Source: Candidatus Methylomirabilis sp. (GTDB lineage Bacteria; DYJV01). From it: a stretch of DNA of 47,132 nt. Each line of letters starts with the position of its first letter. Position 1 is the stretch's first letter. Position numbers and translations under genes: made by a program. The notes under the pieces were generated by a model. It was given only the letters and a program-made list of their open reading frames with translations, was not told where the DNA came from and ran no database searches. Positions 26,454 to 36,064 of this stretch are shown here, one piece after another. Where the stretch lies: NCBI GenBank assembly GCA_020722945.1, contig DYJV01000009.1, positions 1-47,132 on the forward strand. The letters run 5' to 3'.

Positions 26454-26482
26454 CATATACAGATAAAAGGTTGACAAGTCAA
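26454..26482 (-). promoter_or_regulatory. Promoter for smg-topA
   Basis: Minus strand: TTGACT at 26477-26482, 17-base spacer, TATATG at 26454-26459, about 68 bases before the smg start. The -35 box lies in a short dyad, TTGAC-AA-GTCAA (26471-26482), in the divergent smg/ABC-transporter spacer. Confidence 0.45.
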
Positions 26483-26528
26483 TTTATTTTTCTTTCTTTT
26501 TTCTTTAAATTTTGTTAATTCAGTAAGA

Positions 26529-28253
26529 ATGAGTCCATTTATAAAAGTTATATCAAGGTTAAAAGAGTATAGAAAAGAGATAATTATTTCTATATTTTCG
26601 ATTGTAATTGTTTCTCTTGCCACTTCAGGTATAGCTTTTCTTGTAAAACCTGTCCTTGATGACATTTTTATTAACAAAAATCTAAAAATGCTTTACTTTA
26701 TACCGATTGCTGTTATTGGTCTGTATGGTGTAAAGGGGGTATTTGATTTCATACAAACTTACCTTATCGGGTATATCTGCCAGAAGATAGTTACAGATAT
26801 AAGGCAGGAGCTTTTCTCTCATATTGTAAATCTTCCTCTTAAATTTTTTACTCAAAATCCTACCGGTAGCATATTATCAAGATTACTCTACGATGTTTCT
26901 CTCATCCAAAATGCTATCTCAAACGCAATTATCGGCATAATAAAAGACTTTTTCACTATAATAAGTCTTATTTTTGTTGCTTTTTACAGAGATAGCATAC
27001 TTGCAAGTATCACAATGTTTATACTCCCGTTGGTCATTATCCCAATAGTAAAACTTGGCAAAAAATCTAAAAAAGTAAGTAGCAAGAGCCAGACACAGGC
27101 TGGAGAGCTTACCACTTCTGCTCACGAAATCATAACAGGTATCAAGGTTGTAAAAGCTTTCAATATGCAAGATTTTGAAGTGAAGAGATTTTTGAGTGAT
27201 AATTACCAATTTCTCAAACTTATTTTAAAAAGGTTAAAATATAGAGCGATCTCTGCACCTACAATGGAATTTATAGGTGGGATAGCCACAGCAATAATTA
27301 TCTGGTATGGTGGTTTTCAAATAATTCAAGGATACTCTACTCCAGGGACATTTTTCTCATTTCTTACCGCTGTCTTTATGCTTTATCAACCTATAAGGGA
27401 TATATCCAGAAAAAACAACCAAATTCAGGAGAGTGTGACTGCCGCAGAGCGTATATACTCTGTTATCGATATGGATAAGGAGAAGGATACAGGAGAGCTT
27501 ATTTTTAATGATTTTAGAAAAAGTATAAATTTTGACAAAGTGTGGTTTCGATATAATGATGATGAGGATTATGTCTTAAAAGATATCTCAATAGAGATAC
27601 CAAAGGGTAAAAGATTTGCAATTGTTGGTAGAAGTGGAAGTGGTAAATCCACTATGATCAGTCTAATTCCAAGATTTTACGATATTCAGAAGGGGAACAT
27701 TTATATTGATGATAATGAAATTGGAAGTTATACACTCAATTCTTTAAGAAATTCTGTATCTATAGTGACTCAGGACACAATTTTATTTAACGACACTATC
27801 GCAAACAATATTTTATACGGTTCCTCTGATAAAAACTTTGATGATATTTGCAATGCTGCAAAAAAAGCTAACGCATACGATTTTATAATACAGTTCCCTG
27901 ACAAATTTAATACAGTAATAGGTGAGAAAGGGGTAAGGTTGTCAGGTGGTGAGAAGCAGAGGATAGCAATAGCGAGAGCAATCCTTAAAAACTCTCCAAT
28001 TCTTATATTAGACGAAGCAACCGCATCTTTGGATACCAAATCTGAAAAAGAGGTTCAGAAGGCACTTGACAATCTAATGATAGGCAAAACATCTATTGTA
28101 ATTGCACACAGACTAAGCACTATTTTAAATGCTGATAGTATAATTGTGATGAAAGATGGTTGTATCATTGAAGTAGGGACACATGACAAATTACTCTCTG
28201 ATGGTGGCGAGTATACTCAGCTTTACAATATTCAATTAAAAAAAAGTGAGTAG
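26529..28253 (+). CDS. msbA: Lipid A export ABC transporter, MsbA-like
   Basis: 574-residue half-transporter with six N-terminal helices, then an ATPase domain: Walker A GRSGSGKST, Q-loop VTQDTILFN, signature LSGGEKQR, Walker B ILILDEATASLD and the H-loop AHRLST. Fused exporter architecture and overall length match MsbA, which flips lipid A-core to the outer leaflet. Presence of lptE in the window agrees with an LPS outer membrane. Other lipid or drug exporters share this design. No strong ribosome binding site precedes the ATG. Confidence 0.85.
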   Translation: MSPFIKVISRLKEYRKEIIISIFSIVIVSLATSGIAFLVKPVLDDIFINKNLKMLYFIPIAVIGLYGVKGVFDFIQTYLIGYICQKIVTDIRQELFSHIVNLPLKFFTQNPTGSILSRLLYDVSLIQNAISNAIIGIIKDFFTIISLIFVAFYRDSILASITMFILPLVIIPIVKLGKKSKKVSSKSQTQAGELTTSAHEIITGIKVVKAFNMQDFEVKRFLSDNYQFLKLILKRLKYRAISAPTMEFIGGIATAIIIWYGGFQIIQGYSTPGTFFSFLTAVFMLYQPIRDISRKNNQIQESVTAAERIYSVIDMDKEKDTGELIFNDFRKSINFDKVWFRYNDDEDYVLKDISIEIPKGKRFAIVGRSGSGKSTMISLIPRFYDIQKGNIYIDDNEIGSYTLNSLRNSVSIVTQDTILFNDTIANNILYGSSDKNFDDICNAAKKANAYDFIIQFPDKFNTVIGEKGVRLSGGEKQRIAIARAILKNSPILILDEATASLDTKSEKEVQKALDNLMIGKTSIVIAHRLSTILNADSIIVMKDGCIIEVGTHDKLLSDGGEYTQLYNIQLKKSE

Positions 28254-28295
28254 TTTAACAACTCTCAACCTTAAATAAAAATATTGGTAGTGTGG

Positions 28296-28667
28296 TTAAT
28301 CGAGAATCTCAATCTTTTTTAATGCACTACTTTTTATCATGTTTACAGCAGATGTAAGTGCATAAAAAACATTTTCACGGACATCCCCAGCTACTCCCAC
28401 AAACATAAGATCTTCACCTTTATAAAAATTACCCTCAAAAATAGCAGCATCAACCTTAAAAATACCTTTAAACATTGAAATATCTTTCAATATTTCATCT
28501 ACTTTATCATTATTGCAACTAACAATCAGCTCTTTGACTTGCTGATATTGAATGTTTCTACCTCTCATAACTCCATTATGAAAAAGTATCATCCCTACTT
28601 TATCAAAATCTATATCTTTTTTAAAATTGGAAGTAAACTCCTCAAAAGTAATACTATTTTTTACCAA
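28296..28667 (-). CDS. MoaE-like molybdopterin synthase large-subunit family protein
   Basis: 123 aa. The middle, GNFYKGEDLMFVGVAGDVRENVFYAL, parallels the GELxxGDEIVFVGV...R...AF stretch of MoaE. NMIKSSALKKIE retains lysines where the catalytic pair sits, and FHNGVMRGR recalls the GxVR motif. The usual His-Arg before the Gly-Glu is absent. MoaE inserts dithiolene sulfur into molybdopterin; a molybdenum hydroxylase gene lies at the window end. MoaD and other Moco genes are not here. It overlaps the DUF2207 gene by seven bases. Confidence 0.6.
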   Translation of the reverse strand: MVKNSITFEEFTSNFKKDIDFDKVGMILFHNGVMRGRNIQYQQVKELIVSCNNDKVDEILKDISMFKGIFKVDAAIFEGNFYKGEDLMFVGVAGDVRENVFYALTSAVNMIKSSALKKIEILD

Positions 28668-30370
28668 CTTCCACCACCTCCACCTCCGGAGCCGCCGCCA
28701 CTAAAACCACCACCACCTGAAAATCCTCCACCTGAGTAAGATGAGCTACTGTTTATATGATTGTAATTAGTGTAAAGGGTATCCAAATCAGTATTAAGAG
28801 CTGAAATAAGGTATAATGAGCTAAATCTGTCAGTGGTTAAACTTCTGTTTACATACCAATTTGGAGGGACAAGATCAAGTTTTTCAAACTTCTCTCCCCA
28901 CTTATTCTCAAGTCCAAAAGCAAGAGCATAAGGGAGAATCTCTGAAAACATATTTGGGTTCTCCATAGCCATCTTTTCGATTCTATCCTTTTCAACTTTA
29001 TCTATAAACTCTTTAAATCCAAGTAACTCTCTATAAAGCTTGGACCCCTTTGGACTCTTCTTAGGCATTATTTTAGAGAAAAATATAATTATAAGGCCTG
29101 AAGCAACTATATTTAATGAGAGAATTAGATTCTGAAAATTTTTAATAAATAGAAAGACTATCCCAATTTGAATAAAAAGTGTTCCAATAAAGAATATTAC
29201 TTTTCTTATCTTATCAGGATTGACTGTATAGAGATTCTCCCTCTCTGTGATATTTTGGTATAAGGTCTTTCTAAAATTCTCAACTGTTTTAGCAAAATCC
29301 TCTTTAAGATTTACAAGTGCATCTATTGAAATATAATTTCCAAATTTGAATATACCGTTAAAAATAATCTGCTCATGAGGCTTCATATCTGCTCCGGCTG
29401 GCTTTAACTGTTCAAAATAAACCTTTACCTTTTCACCCAAAAATCCTTTCTCAGATTTTTTCTCAAGTTTTAAGTAACCTTTGGCTGCCAAACCAAGTAT
29501 TGCTGCACCCAAATCTTTTTTATCTGCCTTATCATCAATCAAAACACCTGCTTGAGCAGGAGCAAGATCCTTTGGAGGCTCATATTTTATTGTTATTACA
29601 CCTCTTTTCTCATCTCTTCCCCATAAAAACCAAATACTCCACATTACAAAAAAGATAAAGAGTGTAAAAAAATATGGAGCATTTTCGATAAAGAAATACT
29701 TTAATTTCTCTCTAATTGGTGGGCTACTGAAAAAATCTTTAGGAAATAGTATACCTGCTGTAATACCATTGTGAGGCGGAAGAAATATCGATTTTGAAAT
29801 CCGTAGATAACTACTACCAATATCATAATTAACTTCACTCCTGCTACCCATTAAACCATAAAACACTTTGGTTTCAATAGGAGAATCTTTATCCACTTCA
29901 GGAAATTTTATTGAGAAATAGGCTCTTTTTATAGGGACATCCCAAGCATGACCGATAATATTCCAATAAAATTGGTTATTAATAATCGGATTTATGACTT
30001 TATAATTTATTCTGTAATATTTTTCTCCTATATGAGTTCTTAATTTGCTTCCAATTTTAAGGAGGATATTCCCCCTATAACTGCTCTGTTTATAATCTTC
30101 ATTATAAAAGTTTTCACCATCATCAGATATCTCAACTGAAAAAATTTTGTAGTATAATTTTCGGTCTTGATATTTGTATGGAAGAGTGCGGTAGATCCCG
30201 TGTCTTGGCCCTGCATTAAAATTTACTAATATAATCTCTTCAAAGTAAGCTGTGGAATCTTTGTTTATAATAACATCGACATTGTATCTCTCTATTGCAA
30301 AAGGAGCAGCTTCAATAGTAATATTGAGGATAAAAAAGAGAAAAGGGATTAAAAAGATAAATCTTCTCAT
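28661..30370 (-). CDS. DUF2207 predicted membrane protein with Gly-rich tail
   Basis: About 569 aa. A signal peptide at the N-terminus is followed by the extracytoplasmic DUF2207 region (ERYNVDVIINKDSTAYFEE, GPRHGIYRTLPY), a membrane helix around residue 240, a cytoplasmic stretch and two more helices near 400-450. The C-terminus is a Gly/Ser/Phe tract ending in Ser-Trp, a hallmark of the family (TPM-like tails share it). Function unknown. The ATG at 30368-30370 gives a clean signal peptide; a GTG six codons upstream is also open. The signal and topology fit an envelope protein. Confidence 0.85.
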   Translation of the reverse strand: MRRFIFLIPFLFFILNITIEAAPFAIERYNVDVIINKDSTAYFEEIILVNFNAGPRHGIYRTLPYKYQDRKLYYKIFSVEISDDGENFYNEDYKQSSYRGNILLKIGSKLRTHIGEKYYRINYKVINPIINNQFYWNIIGHAWDVPIKRAYFSIKFPEVDKDSPIETKVFYGLMGSRSEVNYDIGSSYLRISKSIFLPPHNGITAGILFPKDFFSSPPIREKLKYFFIENAPYFFTLFIFFVMWSIWFLWGRDEKRGVITIKYEPPKDLAPAQAGVLIDDKADKKDLGAAILGLAAKGYLKLEKKSEKGFLGEKVKVYFEQLKPAGADMKPHEQIIFNGIFKFGNYISIDALVNLKEDFAKTVENFRKTLYQNITERENLYTVNPDKIRKVIFFIGTLFIQIGIVFLFIKNFQNLILSLNIVASGLIIIFFSKIMPKKSPKGSKLYRELLGFKEFIDKVEKDRIEKMAMENPNMFSEILPYALAFGLENKWGEKFEKLDLVPPNWYVNRSLTTDRFSSLYLISALNTDLDTLYTNYNHINSSSSYSGGGFSGGGGFSGGGSGGGGGGSW

Positions 30371-30404
30371 AAATGGTTGGACCTTCACTTTTAAATCTGA
30401 AAAT

Positions 30405-30440
30405 AAAAAACCCGATGCAATTTAAATTGTATCGGGTTTA
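30405..30440 (-). terminator. Terminator of the lipoprotein/BACON operon
   Basis: Inverted repeat CCCGATGCAATTT / AAATTGTATCGGG (30411-30436, one mispair), followed on the minus strand by a run of T. It sits just after the stop of the secreted protein gene. Confidence 0.8.
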
Positions 30441-30452
30441 GATAGTGGAAAT

Positions 30453-32009
30453 TTACTTTCCAGAAAAGGTGTTTATATTTTTGACTGCTGTAAAATGATC
30501 ATAGCTTGAACAGTAGCTATCCTTACACCATCTCCATTTTCCTGAAAATTTAAGGGAATTTATACTCTCAACAAGGTATTCAAAAGTATAACCGCTGTAT
30601 GTAAAAGATATCTGATAAAGGATATCAGGTGAACCATACCCGTAGTCTACATCTAATCCATTAAAACAAACCCCATTTTGATACATACAACCAATTAGGC
30701 TCTGACCACTATGCCATATTGCAAATGTCTCTGGGTGTTGATAGATTGTCCCTTGATATTCATCCGTAATAACCCAATCACCCTCCAAAGTATAAATATT
30801 CATATTAATATCTTGAACAGTCTGAGATGTAGCAAAAGTCTCACCTACTTTGACCTGTATATGCATCTTATCTTTTAACCCATTTATTATAAATGGTCCA
30901 AACGGTATTGAAGAAAGCTCACCCTTTGCATAATAGAGATTATCGGCATTAGCAACAGATACCCCATAGTAAGATATAGGTTGAAAAATAGCTGAAGATG
31001 TTGCCGTATATGACCAGACTAAACCGTTGTTGAGCTCTGGAAAATCAAGAAGGATAAAAGTTTTGTAATTAGAGAGTAATGAAGTAGGGAGAACGGTAAA
31101 GTAACTCCCTATATTAAATGATAAATATAGATTTTCAGCATCACAACTTTCAAGAAAGAAAGAGTTGGATGCATCAGAATCGTAGTCGTAGTAACTTGGG
31201 ATAATCAGAGGATCCCCCTCCCCTCTTATCTCAACAGTTACAGGGATTACTTTGGATATATTAAAAGCCTTATCCTTGATTGTAATGGTGGTTTGGTAGT
31301 AACCCTGCTTTACATCTGCAAAGAAACTTTCAGAAGGTTTTACGGTAAGAGTAGAATCATCTGCTCCCTTTGTAATAGTAAGCCATTGGACATTGCACTC
31401 ATAATCCCAACCTTTAAGAGAGTTTGAAATTTTTATAGTTTTTTCATCAAAAGTATAAGTTGAATTGTCACCTTGATATTTTGATGACCAGAGTAAATTT
31501 TCTGGAGATACACTTAGAAGATAATCATCAAGATTAGAAACATTTAGTGTAATATTTAGAGTGTCTTCAGCATCATCAAAACCATTACTGCAAGAAATTT
31601 TTATTTGAGCAGTAAAAGTTTGAGAAGAAGCTGATTGTATAGGCAGCTTATTAAAATCAAAATTAAAAGGAACTGCAGAGTTACATACAGCAGAGCCACT
31701 TTCAGGTTCAAGCCATGCAACATTTGAGGAAACAAAACATCCAATCTTTGCAGTATCAAATGTGCATACCGCTCCAGTATCTTCCATTGTGAGAGTTTGA
31801 AAACCTACACAAGTAAAACCAAGGTATAAGGTAATCGGTTCTGTAAAATTTTGTGGAACATCTATCGTATAGTTGATAGAATCGTAACTTATAGTTACAA
31901 CTCCACACTCCTGACATACTTCATCTGAACACTTTGTATAACCTTGCTGAATATTAAAAATAAATAGAAAGTTAAGAAAAATAGTAAAAAATACAATTAA
32001 TTTTTTCAT
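30453..32009 (-). CDS. Secreted Cys-containing protein with BACON-like repeats, unknown function
   Basis: 518 aa with a clear signal peptide (MKKLIVFFTIFLNFLFIF) and a mature start rich in cysteine (CSDEVCQECG). Two segments resemble the BACON beta-sandwich: VAWLEPESGSA in the first, and VQWLTITKGADDSTLTVKP followed by KQGYYQTTITI in the second. The C-terminal 250 residues are unassigned, with paired cysteines (CMYQNGVC, WCKDSYC) that could form disulfides. The ATG at 32007-32009 has GGGGGAG upstream. It lies 31 bases after the lipoprotein gene and is probably co-transcribed and surface-exposed or periplasmic. BACON domains elsewhere go with carbohydrate or mucin binding; that is not shown here. 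Confidence 0.7.
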   Translation of the reverse strand: MKKLIVFFTIFLNFLFIFNIQQGYTKCSDEVCQECGVVTISYDSINYTIDVPQNFTEPITLYLGFTCVGFQTLTMEDTGAVCTFDTAKIGCFVSSNVAWLEPESGSAVCNSAVPFNFDFNKLPIQSASSQTFTAQIKISCSNGFDDAEDTLNITLNVSNLDDYLLSVSPENLLWSSKYQGDNSTYTFDEKTIKISNSLKGWDYECNVQWLTITKGADDSTLTVKPSESFFADVKQGYYQTTITIKDKAFNISKVIPVTVEIRGEGDPLIIPSYYDYDSDASNSFFLESCDAENLYLSFNIGSYFTVLPTSLLSNYKTFILLDFPELNNGLVWSYTATSSAIFQPISYYGVSVANADNLYYAKGELSSIPFGPFIINGLKDKMHIQVKVGETFATSQTVQDINMNIYTLEGDWVITDEYQGTIYQHPETFAIWHSGQSLIGCMYQNGVCFNGLDVDYGYGSPDILYQISFTYSGYTFEYLVESINSLKFSGKWRWCKDSYCSSYDHFTAVKNINTFSGK

Positions 32010-32040
32010 AAAAAACTCCCCCTTGCAGTTTTGGAAACTT

Positions 32041-33138
32041 TTAATCAAGGACACAATAATCATCTAAAAGATTCATTGTTTTATAATTTGTCCAAAATGG
32101 AGCAAAAACCCTATATACAGACTCTCTTATTGCAGTATAAACAAGCTTTTCTGCATCCTGCTCAGCCCACATAGTCTCAGTGCTGACAGAAAGTTTTACC
32201 CTATTTGTCCAGACTAAATCCTCTGAAGCTACATCGTATACATACACTCTTATGATTAAACCAACTTCAGGAGAGTAACCACCATGCGAACCTAAATATG
32301 TTGTAAATCCGGCAACAGCTCCCCAAAATAAAGAGTTCCCTATTTGGTAATCACCACTACTTGTCCCACTTTTATAAACATTCCCCATCAGAGGGTGACC
32401 AGAAACTACAGTTTTTGAAGATGAAGGGGAGAAAGGTTCATTTGCCATACTGCCAAAAACTCCACCAATCAAAGCACCTGTATATACATCAAGACCTGTG
32501 CCCCAAGAATCACTCTTGGCTTTACCGTATAATGTTCTACTCATAAACTTGGTAGGGAAATTAGAAAATCCAACTTTTAGAGGATTTAGGGTATCTTGAT
32601 CCTTGACAGATAATTTGCTGATACTACCCTTTACGACAAATTTAGCATTGAAATGTTTACCAAGATTGTAAATTTGCTGTTCTGAGATATTTAGCAGAGG
32701 TTCTATCTCATCATTTAGAAAAGAGCGTTCCTTCTCATCTTTTAATATTTTGGCAATTTCACCCTTCATTGCTCGGGACCAATTATTATTGTTGTATTCA
32801 TTAACAAGACTTGAAGAAGTCTTAGTAGATTTTAGGTTGAGAAAGTTATTAGATTTAAGTGTATAAAAGACCTCATCATTAGGTATTGAGATAGTATTGT
32901 GAGAGTAAAATATCTCTGTGATTAAGTCGTGTATTGCAGAATTGGTGTCATACCAACCCTTTGAAGCTTTTGGTAAATCATTGCATTCAAAAGGAAGAAT
33001 AACAAGCTTATCATACTTATAAGAGGGATCATAGGGTAGAACTTTGGATTCCTCCTTGACCTTGACTCTATGTGAACATCCTGAAAAAAGAGATAATATA
33101 TAGGCAGTAACCAATACAAAATAAAAAACTTTTCTCAT
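32041..33138 (-). CDS. Outer-membrane-type lipoprotein, TolB/CsgG-like, unknown function
   Basis: 365 aa with a lipoprotein signal ending LFSGC (Cys21). The early motif LVILPFE and the later AKFVVKGSISKL recall the N-terminal fold of CsgG/TolB-type proteins. A Gly-rich middle (TGALIGGVFGSMA, FWGAVAGFTTYLG) could be a membrane-inserted or flexible segment, followed by VGLIIRVYVYDVASEDLVWTNRV, as in CsgG-like proteins. AAGGGGGAGG precedes the ATG. Paired with the BACON-like secreted protein. Function is unknown; export or surface anchoring is a guess from the fold resemblance. Confidence 0.65.
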   Translation of the reverse strand: MRKVFYFVLVTAYILSLFSGCSHRVKVKEESKVLPYDPSYKYDKLVILPFECNDLPKASKGWYDTNSAIHDLITEIFYSHNTISIPNDEVFYTLKSNNFLNLKSTKTSSSLVNEYNNNNWSRAMKGEIAKILKDEKERSFLNDEIEPLLNISEQQIYNLGKHFNAKFVVKGSISKLSVKDQDTLNPLKVGFSNFPTKFMSRTLYGKAKSDSWGTGLDVYTGALIGGVFGSMANEPFSPSSSKTVVSGHPLMGNVYKSGTSSGDYQIGNSLFWGAVAGFTTYLGSHGGYSPEVGLIIRVYVYDVASEDLVWTNRVKLSVSTETMWAEQDAEKLVYTAIRESVYRVFAPFWTNYKTMNLLDDYCVLD

Positions 33139-33267
33139 AACCTCCCCCTTAATAAATCTTTTTTAATGAAATAATATACTTTTTATATTTTTTCAACTAA
33201 TTTTTAAACTTTAAATAATCACTATAAATATTTACAAGTAAAAATAATATAAACTTACTCACACTAT

Positions 33268-33288
33268 CAAAAATATCAGATATTTTTG
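33268..33288 (-). terminator. AT-rich perfect hairpin at the end of the acyltransferase gene
   Basis: CAAAAATATC-A-GATATTTTTG, ten-base arms around one base, spanning the stop codon of the acyltransferase gene. It lacks a long T-run after the stem on the minus strand, so terminator activity is uncertain; it may instead protect the mRNA end. Confidence 0.4.
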
Positions 33289-34469
33289 AAATTTAATAGA
33301 GAGAATTTAGATATTAGTAAGTTGTTTAACTCTTTCAAAAAATAAGCTGCCCCAATGATAACAGAAAATAGCAGTAATGAAGAAAAGAGAAAAAAACCTT
33401 TTTTAAGTATCATAATAGCAATAAAAAGGTAGTGGATAAGATACACTTCATAAAATATCGGTGTAATATATCCAGCAACTTTCATTAAAAAATTTGAGTG
33501 TCGAACAATCTTATAAATGGCATAAATAGAGAAAAAGAACAAAATTGTAATAACTGTATCTGATATTAAGAAGAAAGATTTATTGTAACGTAGATAAGTA
33601 GAGTAAAGCCACAAAAGAGGAGCTAACCAGCAAATTCTATCAAAGAACTTTATAATAGTGTATCTATCTTCAATAAGGGTAATCCCAATATAAATACCAA
33701 AGATAAATTCAAAAAATCTAAGTGCAAAAACTATTACCGGATATGGTGGCAAATCAATTTTATAATAATTGTAAAAAAATCTTATAAGTAGAGAGATTAG
33801 CAGATATAAGAAGATTGTCCCCCTCCTCTTTTGTAATGTTCTATAAAAAAATGGGAAAGCTAAATAGTATAAAATTATAACATTAAGGAACCACCATGTT
33901 CCATTAAAAAAAGTTGCCCATTTGGGGATAATGTCATTTGTAAGCGTAACAATGTGAAACCACTCTGAAAATGTGTGATGAATTCTAAAAACAGGTGATT
34001 CAATTTTTATATCAAAGATAGTAAGTAGTATTATAATAAAAACCGAAAAGATAAGAGCTATCCAATACGGGATATAAATTCTAATAAATCTTTTAAATAT
34101 AAAATGCCCCCAAGAGTTACCCCTATTTATCGATAAGGTCAGACCAATACCACTTACCAGAAAGAAGACTCCAACACCCTGATAACCGAGTAGAGGCAGG
34201 GCTGATATTGATATAATTAAAGGTTTTGTAAGAGGATTTGCAAGAAAATTTGAAAATGTTTCTCTGATAAATATACTAAAATAATCTATTTTATCAAAAT
34301 AAGCCTGATACCAATGGAAAATAATTATGTAAAACATCGAAAATATCTTTATAAAATCTATCCATAAATATTTTGGGGTTAAGGTATCACGATTCATATT
34401 TTTACAACTTATCGGCATAAGAGTAAACTTTTTAACAATAGTATAAAAATCATTTTTTAAGTTTTCCAA
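33276..34469 (-). CDS. Acyltransferase 3 (OafA/YrhL) family membrane protein
   Basis: About 370-397 aa with ten hydrophobic helices. Helix one is LWIDFIKIFSMFYIIIFHW, with the conserved His; the RFIRIYIPYW motif lies near residue 130 and NGTWWFLNVIILYYLAFP further on, as in this family. Members O-acylate surface sugars such as O-antigen or peptidoglycan. The start is uncertain: the longest frame begins with TTG at 34469, overlapping holA by 20 bases; ATGs at 34418 and 34397 fit the family better, but none has a good ribosome binding site. It is third in the lptE-holA run. Confidence 0.85.
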   Translation of the reverse strand: MENLKNDFYTIVKKFTLMPISCKNMNRDTLTPKYLWIDFIKIFSMFYIIIFHWYQAYFDKIDYFSIFIRETFSNFLANPLTKPLIISISALPLLGYQGVGVFFLVSGIGLTLSINRGNSWGHFIFKRFIRIYIPYWIALIFSVFIIILLTIFDIKIESPVFRIHHTFSEWFHIVTLTNDIIPKWATFFNGTWWFLNVIILYYLAFPFFYRTLQKRRGTIFLYLLISLLIRFFYNYYKIDLPPYPVIVFALRFFEFIFGIYIGITLIEDRYTIIKFFDRICWLAPLLWLYSTYLRYNKSFFLISDTVITILFFFSIYAIYKIVRHSNFLMKVAGYITPIFYEVYLIHYLFIAIMILKKGFFLFSSLLLFSVIIGAAYFLKELNNLLISKFSLLNFKNI

Positions 34470-35454
34470 AGTAGTTTTGGAGGAAGTTTATAAGGAGTGT
34501 CTTCTTATCTAAACCACCACTTCTTATTTTGTATTGTAACTTTACCAATTCAAAAAGTATATAATAAAGCCTATCAAATGTGAATAGTTTCGACTTATCG
34601 ATATTAATTTTTAGAGCGTAGCTATTCATATTGAGAGTTTTATTTATCTCAGGAAAACTCAAACCTTTTTCGTTTAACATAGATTTAATTTTCAAAAGTG
34701 TATTAACTTTGTTTAAGGTGGTATTTATTATCTGCTCTACATCAGTGTTGAGTGAGAGGAGATTATTGAGACTTTCAAATGTAAGAGTTACATTCCCTTC
34801 AATAATATTATCAGCAAATTTAAAGATGTTCTCAACCTTACTATACCCAATAAATTTCTTCACATCGTCAATAGCAAGAGACCCTTTACTATTGACAAAA
34901 CCTGATAATTTTTGAATTTCAATAGAGATAGCTTCAATATCTTTACCGATAAGCTCAAATATAATATCTTCAACACCATCCTCTATAGCTATTTGATTTT
35001 TGCTAAAATAGTTTTTTATATAACTTTTTATATCCGATTCAGTAAAGTCATCGATAACAATATATAAACCACTCTTTTGAGCTTCATCAATAAGTTTCTT
35101 TACAGATTGTTTATCTTTTGAATTTATAAAAAGTATTAAAATATTTTTTGTGGCAATAGTTGAATCTTTAAAAACTCTGATAATATGTTTTAGATCATCT
35201 TTATCAATACTCTCAACTTCAGTAACAGATATAAGAAAATTATTACCAAACATCGGATTTTGATAAAAATGATTAATTATATTAGTAACTTCTGTGTCTG
35301 AAATGGAAAATTTTATCAAAGAGTGAGTCTCTGCCAATCTATCAGAAAAGTGAGATAAGATCTGCTTTCTTAAAAAAGGGTTAGGTGAATTGATTAGGTA
35401 GAACGGTTTGATTGGAGTATCTAAAAATGTCTTCTGAAACTCTTTAAAATTCAT
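34450..35454 (-). CDS. holA: DNA polymerase III delta subunit
   Basis: 334 aa. Clamp-loader subunit that opens the beta sliding clamp. The N-terminal PFYLINSPNPFLRKQIL and the stretch VTEVESIDKDDLKHIIRVF...NILILF match the family's AAA+-like domain without a working ATP site, as expected. The C-terminal collar region (KSMLNEKGLSFPEINKTL, SYALKINIDKSK) is typical. The ATG directly follows the lptE stop; the lptE-holA order is conserved in many Gram-negatives. Confidence 0.88.
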   Translation of the reverse strand: MNFKEFQKTFLDTPIKPFYLINSPNPFLRKQILSHFSDRLAETHSLIKFSISDTEVTNIINHFYQNPMFGNNFLISVTEVESIDKDDLKHIIRVFKDSTIATKNILILFINSKDKQSVKKLIDEAQKSGLYIVIDDFTESDIKSYIKNYFSKNQIAIEDGVEDIIFELIGKDIEAISIEIQKLSGFVNSKGSLAIDDVKKFIGYSKVENIFKFADNIIEGNVTLTFESLNNLLSLNTDVEQIINTTLNKVNTLLKIKSMLNEKGLSFPEINKTLNMNSYALKINIDKSKLFTFDRLYYILFELVKLQYKIRSGGLDKKTLLINFLQNYFGKLKK

Positions 35455-35964
35455 TTAGAAATCATTAGACAAGAACCAATGATATATCTCTGCTGAAATA
35501 TCTTGAAAAATTACTATTATAAACTCTTTCTTCTTAGCCTCAGAAGCTCCGATATCAAAATCTTTAACTCCTGTATATCCAGATTTATACTCTTTGTTCC
35601 AGACAAAGTTTTTCTGGTTGATCAGCTTACCTTTTTTATCTTTTACAATAACTTTTACATTAACAAACAATCTATATTCGAGAGTCCTATCATCTACAGA
35701 GTATGATATAGATGCTTTTTTAAAGTCTTTAATTTCACCAGAAATAACAAAATCAGCTTGATCTTTAAATACAACTTTAATATTCGGATGAATTATTAAC
35801 TCTTTCTTAAACTCTTTTATAAAATAATCTTCAAGTCTTGGCTCAGCTGTTTTATTGTTAAAAAAATCGACAAAAACATTGTAGTTTGTATCACTATTAT
35901 AACCCATCTTGTATCCGCATGATGAGAGAATTAGCAAAATCATAAAAATTATATACTTTTTCAT
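35455..35964 (-). CDS. lptE: LPS-assembly lipoprotein LptE
   Basis: 169 aa lipoprotein with a signal ending ILSSCGY (Cys16). The CGYKMG start, the conserved VFVDFFNNKTAEP and EDYFIKEFKKEL, and the adjoining holA identify LptE, the plug of LptD at the outer membrane. Sequence similarity in this family is low, so context counts. A promoter-like element ends seven bases before the ATG. Confidence 0.82.
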   Translation of the reverse strand: MKKYIIFMILLILSSCGYKMGYNSDTNYNVFVDFFNNKTAEPRLEDYFIKEFKKELIIHPNIKVVFKDQADFVISGEIKDFKKASISYSVDDRTLEYRLFVNVKVIVKDKKGKLINQKNFVWNKEYKSGYTGVKDFDIGASEAKKKEFIIVIFQDISAEIYHWFLSNDF

Positions 35965-35971
35965 AGCCGCT

Positions 35972-36000
35972 TCTATAATTTAAAATCTCCGATAAATCAA
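35972..36000 (-). promoter_or_regulatory. Possible promoter for lptE-holA, nearly leaderless
   Basis: Minus strand: TTGATT at 35995-36000, 17-base spacer, TATAGA at 35972-35977. The expected transcript start would fall at or next to the lptE ATG (35964), and no clear ribosome binding site exists. Confidence 0.4.
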
Positions 36001-36064
36001 GATAATTTAATAAACTTTAAGAAATAGTAATAGGGAGAGGGATTATCAATATCTAATCATTCAG

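Noticed and set aside
28539-28739. Proline-rich plus-strand open frame
   Set aside because: It is the complement of the Gly-rich tail of the DUF2207 protein.
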